Source: Acinetobacter lanii (GTDB lineage: Bacteria > Pseudomonadota > Gammaproteobacteria > Pseudomonadales > Moraxellaceae). Taken from it: DNA of 64,000 nucleotides. Below, piece by piece: positions 59,587-64,000 of the stretch. The notes beneath the pieces were generated by a model, which was not told the origin of the DNA, did no database searches, and saw only the letters and a list, made by a program, of their open reading frames with translations. Both the position numbers and the translations under genes were made by a program. Location: positions 2,232,001 to 2,296,000 of the forward strand of contig NZ_CP049916.1 of NCBI RefSeq assembly GCF_011578285.1, in the 5' to 3' direction. Every line of letters starts with the position of its first letter. The stretch's first letter is position 1.

Positions 59587-61839
59587 TTAATCCAATTCAG
59601 AAACCTGAATCTTTAAACCCGCTTGCTCAGTCAGTGCTGTAAATGTTGGGAAACTGGTGGCAACGGTTTCAGTCCCTACAATTTTAATCTCGCCTGAAGT
59701 ACGTAAGCCTGCCATCGCAAAACTCATGGCAATACGATGGTCATGATGTGATTCGATCTCACCGCCATTAAAGATGGGTGACCAATCGCCTGATTTGCCT
59801 TTACCTTGAATGATGATGCCATCTTCAGTCGGTGTACAGTCAATCCCCATGGTTTTTAAACCATCTGCCATGACTTGAATACGATCAGATTCTTTGACAC
59901 GAAGCTCAGCAGCACCGGTTAAAATGGTTTGACCTTCGGCACATGCAGCTGCAATGAACAATGCTGGGAATTCATCAATCGCCAAGGGCACTTGATCTTC
60001 AGGCATATGAATGCCTTTTAAGGTACGTGAGCCTTTAATGCGAATATCTGCAATCGGTTCACCACCAGCAATGCGTTCATTTTCAACCGTTAAGTCTGCA
60101 CCCATTTGCTTTAAGATTTCAATCACACCAGTACGGGTTGGATTAATTCCGACTGCTTCAAGGGTGACATCAGAACCTTCCGTAATCGCAGCACCGACCA
60201 TAAAGAACGCAGCCGATGAAATATCGGAAGGGACTTGGATGTTGGTGCCGACCAACTTACCACCACCTTGCAGTGAAATACGATTGCCTTCGGTTTTGAC
60301 TTCATAGCCAAAGGCACGCAACATGCGTTCAGAGTGGTCACGGGTCGGTTCAGGTTCAGTGACTGAGGTTTCACCCTCCGCCCACAAACCTGCCAATAAA
60401 ATGCCTGATTTCACTTGTGCAGAAGCCATCGGTAAATCGTAGTGAATGCCTTTTAAAGCTTGATTCCCTGAAATCGACACAGGCGGTGTACCGCGTTCAC
60501 CTGTAGTCTGAATCTGCGCACCCATTTGACGTAGTGGTTTGGCAATACGTTCCATTGGACGTTTCGACAGTGAAGCATCACCAGTCATCACAGAATCAAA
60601 TTGCTGTGCAGACAGCATGCCTGAAAGCAGGCGCATTGATGTGCCGGAGTTGCCCATATACAACTCACCTTTCGGTGCTTTTAAGCCATGCATCCCCACG
60701 CCGTGAATGGTGACTTCGCCATCTTTCGGTCCTTCAATATTTACCCCCATGGCACGGAAAGCTTGCAGGGTTGCCAATGCATCTTCACCTTCCAAGAAAC
60801 CGGTGACATGCGTGGTACCTTCTGCAATCGCGCCAAACATGATCGAGCGATGTGACACAGATTTGTCGCCCGGTACGGTAAATGTCCCTTTGAAAGTATG
60901 TGCACCCGGCAAAATCGTAAATTGTTGTGTCACTTTATTGTTCTCCATCAAGGGCTTCTTAGCGAGCATATGATTGAAATGCTGACGTGCGGCTTGCGCA
61001 TGCCCAAGCAATCCCATCAATGCATGTGAATCTTCATTTTCAATCAGGTTTTTTAAAGTCGCCAGTTGTGCTTCAAAGCCATCAACTGCATTTAAAATGG
61101 CTTTCTTATTGGCAAAGAATATGTCATGCCACATTTGTGGATCACTGGCTGCAATCCGTGAGAAATCTCGGAAGCCGCCTGCGGCATAACGGAAAATGTC
61201 GAGGTTGTCTTCACGATTGGCCAGTTGTTCAACTAAGTTGAATGCCATCAAATGCGGTAAATGACTGGTATGCGCCAACACTTCATCGTGCTTTTCCACA
61301 TCCATGCAAATCACTTCGGCTTTGGCATATTCCCATAAGCGAATCAGCTTTTGTACCGCCCAATCTGCACTACTCGGCAGTGGCGTCAAAATCACTTTGT
61401 GATTGGCAAATAAGTCGACTTTGCCTGCGTGCACACCCGTGTGTTCTGCCCCTGCAATCGGATGTCCGGGGACAAAACCTTCAGGTAAACGCGCACCAAA
61501 CACGGCTTTGGCGGCATCCACCACATTGCCTTTGGTACTTCCGACATCAGTGATGATGGTTTTTTCAGACAAATGTGGCTTGATGACGTCTAAGATATGT
61601 TGTGTGGCACGTACCGGTAGTGCCAGCACCACCAAATCCGCTTCTTGAACAGCATCAATGGGGTCATGAAAGCCCGCACTAATCAGCCCCAAGCTAAGCG
61701 CATCATCCAAAGTCTTTTGCGAACGCGTTGAAGCCACGACTGTTTTCGCCAGTCCTTCAGCAGCAATCACACGGGCTAGACTTGAACCAATCAGCCCAAG
61801 TCCAATAAACGCCACTTTTTGAAATAAAGGTTGAGTCAT
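59587..61839 (-). CDS. Prephenate dehydrogenase / EPSP synthase fusion
   Basis: A 750-residue bifunctional enzyme. Residues 1-290 are TyrA: FIGLGLIGSSLARVIA (NAD binding) near 10, DVGSTKG near 100, GHPIAGAEHTG near 125, HDEVLAHTSHLPH near 185. Residues of about 310-750 are AroA: VPGDKSVSHRSIMFGAIAEG near 322-341, GNSGTSMRLLSG near 395, SKRPMERIAKPL near 420, and EIESHHDHRIAMSFAMAGL near 700. It serves tyrosine synthesis and the shikimate pathway. The TyrA-AroA fusion is a feature of Acinetobacter relatives. pheA ends 15 bases upstream on the same strand, and a terminator follows at 59502-59524. Confidence 0.96.
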   Translation of the reverse strand: MTQPLFQKVAFIGLGLIGSSLARVIAAEGLAKTVVASTRSQKTLDDALSLGLISAGFHDPIDAVQEADLVVLALPVRATQHILDVIKPHLSEKTIITDVGSTKGNVVDAAKAVFGARLPEGFVPGHPIAGAEHTGVHAGKVDLFANHKVILTPLPSSADWAVQKLIRLWEYAKAEVICMDVEKHDEVLAHTSHLPHLMAFNLVEQLANREDNLDIFRYAAGGFRDFSRIAASDPQMWHDIFFANKKAILNAVDGFEAQLATLKNLIENEDSHALMGLLGHAQAARQHFNHMLAKKPLMENNKVTQQFTILPGAHTFKGTFTVPGDKSVSHRSIMFGAIAEGTTHVTGFLEGEDALATLQAFRAMGVNIEGPKDGEVTIHGVGMHGLKAPKGELYMGNSGTSMRLLSGMLSAQQFDSVMTGDASLSKRPMERIAKPLRQMGAQIQTTGERGTPPVSISGNQALKGIHYDLPMASAQVKSGILLAGLWAEGETSVTEPEPTRDHSERMLRAFGYEVKTEGNRISLQGGGKLVGTNIQVPSDISSAAFFMVGAAITEGSDVTLEAVGINPTRTGVIEILKQMGADLTVENERIAGGEPIADIRIKGSRTLKGIHMPEDQVPLAIDEFPALFIAAACAEGQTILTGAAELRVKESDRIQVMADGLKTMGIDCTPTEDGIIIQGKGKSGDWSPIFNGGEIESHHDHRIAMSFAMAGLRTSGEIKIVGTETVATSFPTFTALTEQAGLKIQVSELD

Positions 61840-61854
61840 GTTTCAGATCAAACC

Positions 61855-62964
61855 TTAAAGTACAGCGACAGGGTAAGAACCCAAAACACGAACTTCTTTC
61901 ACCAGTGGACGGATTTCTTCAATCGCTGCTTTGACATTGTCTTGTGCCACATGGCCTTCTAAATCAATAAAGAACACATAGGCCCATTTTTCAGGTAAGG
62001 CAGGACGGGTTTCAATACTGGTTAAGCTGATGTTATGTTTGGCAAACGGTGCCAAAATTTCAAGCAATGCCCCGGCACGATCATGTGCAGAAATCAATAA
62101 TGAGGTTTTATCATTACCACTTTCAGGCACTTTTTCACGACCAATCACCAAGAAACGGGTGGTATTTTCAGGATTATCTTCGATGTTGCCATGTAAAATT
62201 TCTAGGTCGTACAAGCTTGCCGCGGTTTCAGAAGCAATGGCTGCTGAGTGCCATTCGTTACGAATACGGCGTGCAGCTTCTGCATTTGAACTCATGGCTA
62301 CACGTTCAACCCCCGGATAATGGGCATCAAGCCAACCCCGGCACTGCGCCAAAGTTTGCTGATGTGCATAAATCTGTTTAATGCTGTCTTTACGTGTATT
62401 TGAAGAGATTAAGAATTGGTGATGAATACGCAATTCCACTTCACCAATCACATTTAAATGCGAGGTTTTAAAACAGTCTAAAGTATGGTTCACCACCCCT
62501 TCAGATGAGTTTTCAACCGGCACTAAACCATAGTGTGCAGAACCTGCTTCCACTTCACGGAACACTTCATCAATGGTTGGCAGTGGACGAATCACCGCAT
62601 CTTGACCAAAATGTTTCAGTACCGCTGAATGGGTATACGTTCCCACAGGGCCCAAAAATGCAATGCTTTGTGGGGCTTCTAAGGCCAAACATGCCGACAT
62701 AATTTCACGGAACAAACGTGCCATGGTGGTGTCAGACAATGGACCTTCATTACGCTCCATAACATTACGTAAAACTTGTGCTTCACGCTCAGGACGATAA
62801 AACAGTGGATTTTCTTCAGAGGCAAATTTGGCTTTTGCAACAGCTTCAGCCAAACGTGCACGACGATTGATGAGTTGTTGTAATTGTTGGTCGACAGAGT
62901 CAATATCTTGACGGATTTGCGCTAAATCTAAAGAATTCGTAGTGTTTTGATCATCGTTGATCAT
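61855..62964 (-). CDS. pheA: Chorismate mutase / prephenate dehydratase (P-protein)
   Basis: A roughly 369-residue bifunctional enzyme of phenylalanine synthesis. The N-terminal AroQ chorismate mutase helix is LDLAQIRQDIDSVDQQLQQLINRRARLAEAV. The dehydratase domain follows, with IAFLGPVGTYTHSAVLKHFG near 105, and NSSEGVVNHTLDCF near 155. The ACT regulatory domain has SLTSIETRPALPEKWAYVFFIDLEGH near 315-340, including the ESRP-like phenylalanine site. ATG 62964 (MINDDQNTT) has AGGG upstream and is preferred over the frame start at 63006. It is first in the pheA-tyrA-aroA operon. Confidence 0.95.
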   Translation of the reverse strand: MINDDQNTTNSLDLAQIRQDIDSVDQQLQQLINRRARLAEAVAKAKFASEENPLFYRPEREAQVLRNVMERNEGPLSDTTMARLFREIMSACLALEAPQSIAFLGPVGTYTHSAVLKHFGQDAVIRPLPTIDEVFREVEAGSAHYGLVPVENSSEGVVNHTLDCFKTSHLNVIGEVELRIHHQFLISSNTRKDSIKQIYAHQQTLAQCRGWLDAHYPGVERVAMSSNAEAARRIRNEWHSAAIASETAASLYDLEILHGNIEDNPENTTRFLVIGREKVPESGNDKTSLLISAHDRAGALLEILAPFAKHNISLTSIETRPALPEKWAYVFFIDLEGHVAQDNVKAAIEEIRPLVKEVRVLGSYPVAVL

Positions 62965-63183
62965 TGTTATTTCGCCCTGCAAAAAAGGATGTGAACAGTA
63001 TAACAATAGTTAGCTTTGAAATGTTAAGCAACAAGACTTTGTGGGAGAGCGTGTTAAAAATATACAGTTGATTTATTCATCAATTTTTTTAATGAGACAG
63101 CAATCTTAAAGTTTGCTTTTATATTTTTTTGATACTTCATTTGGTCTGATTTTTTACACACTCAAGATTTATTCTAGAACTCA

Positions 63184-63465
63184 TTAGAACCGTAGTTCAG
63201 GCTTAAAAAGACCAACAACAAACCAAAGACTAGAAAAAATCCAGATGATTAAAATATAGAGTCGAATTTGCTCAGCATTCCAATCCCAAGTGATCCAACC
63301 TAAAGTCAATGCAGATTTTAATCCCACTAACCACTTTGCCCCACCCCAAGATAAAATCCATTTATACAATAAGGACTGTACAGCATACTGAATAATCCAT
63401 GCAATTAGACTCAAGAGATCACCATTTGCTTCTGAATCAACATCATTTGAGATTCCCCTCATCAA
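63184..63465 (-). CDS. Small membrane protein, hypothetical
   Basis: A 93-residue frame, with two or three hydrophobic segments (LLSLIAWIIQYAVQSLLYKWILSW and IRLYILIIWIFSSLWFVVGLF). The N-terminal 15 residues are polar. No ribosome site is strong and no family was recognised. It may be real, as the hydrophobic pattern is unlikely by chance and no longer gene overlaps it. Confidence 0.5.
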   Translation of the reverse strand: MMRGISNDVDSEANGDLLSLIAWIIQYAVQSLLYKWILSWGGAKWLVGLKSALTLGWITWDWNAEQIRLYILIIWIFSSLWFVVGLFKPELRF

Positions 63466-63513
63466 ATACGATTCTAACGATCGATTTAATGAGGAGAGTC
63501 TGCATATGAGACA

Positions 63514-64000
63514 CTAGCGCCCTAAAATGCCACGCGCCACAATCTCTTTCATGATTTCATTGGTGCCACCGTAAATACGTTGAATACGCGCATCCACAAA
63601 GAAGCGTGAAATTGGATACTCCGTCATATAGCCATAGCCACCGAACAACTGAAGCAAGTTATCTGCAATTTTCATTTGCATATCGGTACTAAATGACTTT
63701 AATGCGGCTGCCGTTTCTACATCCAATTTGCCTTCTTTATAGAGTGCTAAATTTTGATTGTAAAACGCAGCGGTTGCCAATTCATCAATTTTAGCCTGTG
63801 CCAAAACAAAGCGGGTGTTTTGGAAACTTCCCACCGCTTGCCCAAAAGCTTGACGCTCTTTGACGTATTGCGTTGCAAGGTCGATACAGCCACGAATTGC
63901 ACCCAATGCCGTTGCTGCAATTGAAGTCCGTTCACGGGGTAATTCTTGCATCATATAAGCAAAGCCTTGCCCAGCTTGTCCCAAGAGTTGATTGGCAGGC
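63514..64000 (-). CDS. Acyl-CoA dehydrogenase, C-terminal part, cut by window edge
   Basis: The last 162 residues of an FAD-dependent acyl-CoA dehydrogenase; the gene continues past base 64000. Seen: ELPRERTSIAATALGAIRGC (the Glu after PR matches the catalytic base of long-chain/isovaleryl types), VKERQAFGQAVGSFQNTRF, LQLFGGYGYMTEYPISRFFVDARIQRIYGGTNEIMKEIVAR. The YGGTNEI ending, without the YEGT catalytic glutamate of short/medium-chain enzymes, points to a long-chain type. Confidence 0.92.
   Translation of the reverse strand, partial: PANQLLGQAGQGFAYMMQELPRERTSIAATALGAIRGCIDLATQYVKERQAFGQAVGSFQNTRFVLAQAKIDELATAAFYNQNLALYKEGKLDVETAAALKSFSTDMQMKIADNLLQLFGGYGYMTEYPISRFFVDARIQRIYGGTNEIMKEIVARGILGR

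Overview
The window is chromosomal DNA from a gammaproteobacterium that is almost certainly an Acinetobacter. The evidence is gene content: adjacent dat-ddc genes for 1,3-diaminopropane, a fused TyrA-AroA enzyme beside pheA, a DesT/DesC/DesB-type desaturase locus, RapA, and moderate-to-low GC with T-rich intrinsic terminators. No tRNA, rRNA, CRISPR array, integrase or complete insertion sequence was seen. The species cannot be named from sequence alone.

Layout, left to right. 1-2817: ddc (cut by the window edge) and dat. 3326-5219: a periplasmic SIMPL protein, a MITE-like repeat and a TSUP permease. 5284-8299: acyl-CoA desaturase, its ferredoxin reductase and a divergent TetR repressor. 8386-12518: fatty acyl-CoA ligase, Fe-alcohol dehydrogenase and enoyl-CoA hydratase. 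12594-15788: a three-gene lipid or hydrophobic-substrate cluster (FadL porin, metal-dependent hydrolase, TauD-like dioxygenase). 16095-24857: bile-acid-type symporter, rapA, rluA, an isochorismatase-like/carrier protein, a GlcG-like protein, hemL, thiE and an Mpo1-like membrane protein. 25093-30656: CYTH/CHAD triphosphatase, ABC exporter, and a TetR/MFS efflux pair with visible repeated operators. 30737-38330: hypotheticals, an amidohydrolase, an M16 protease, PhzF and a Gln/Asn-rich small protein, with two more copies of the repeat. 38781-41683: icd, a small hypothetical, a candidate sRNA and rluE. 41812-44556: a very AT-rich SIR2-like NADase gene. 44595-48316: codB-pucR-codA for cytosine use. 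48539-55439: M61 protease, D,D-carboxypeptidase, NDH-2, SlyD and photolyase. 55472-58230: an unusual pair of related membrane proteins, one fused to an HD hydrolase, then yaaA. 58356-64000: alpha/beta hydrolase, a hypothetical, tyrA-aroA, pheA, a small membrane protein and the end of an acyl-CoA dehydrogenase.

Most of the window is core metabolism. The strongest candidates for something new are: (1) the single-gene SIR2-helical-repeat protein, which looks like a standalone anti-phage NAD-depleting effector; (2) the HD-TM-helical fusion and its neighbouring TM-helical paralogue; (3) a roughly 195-bp MITE-like family with TA duplications and an internal near-perfect palindrome, present three times and always 3' of genes; (4) a 75-residue protein that is 72% Gln plus Asn, preceded by a possible 27-codon ORF; and (5) a carrier protein joined to an isochorismatase domain that seems to have lost its catalytic residues. 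All functional statements come from reading motifs by eye; no database search was run.
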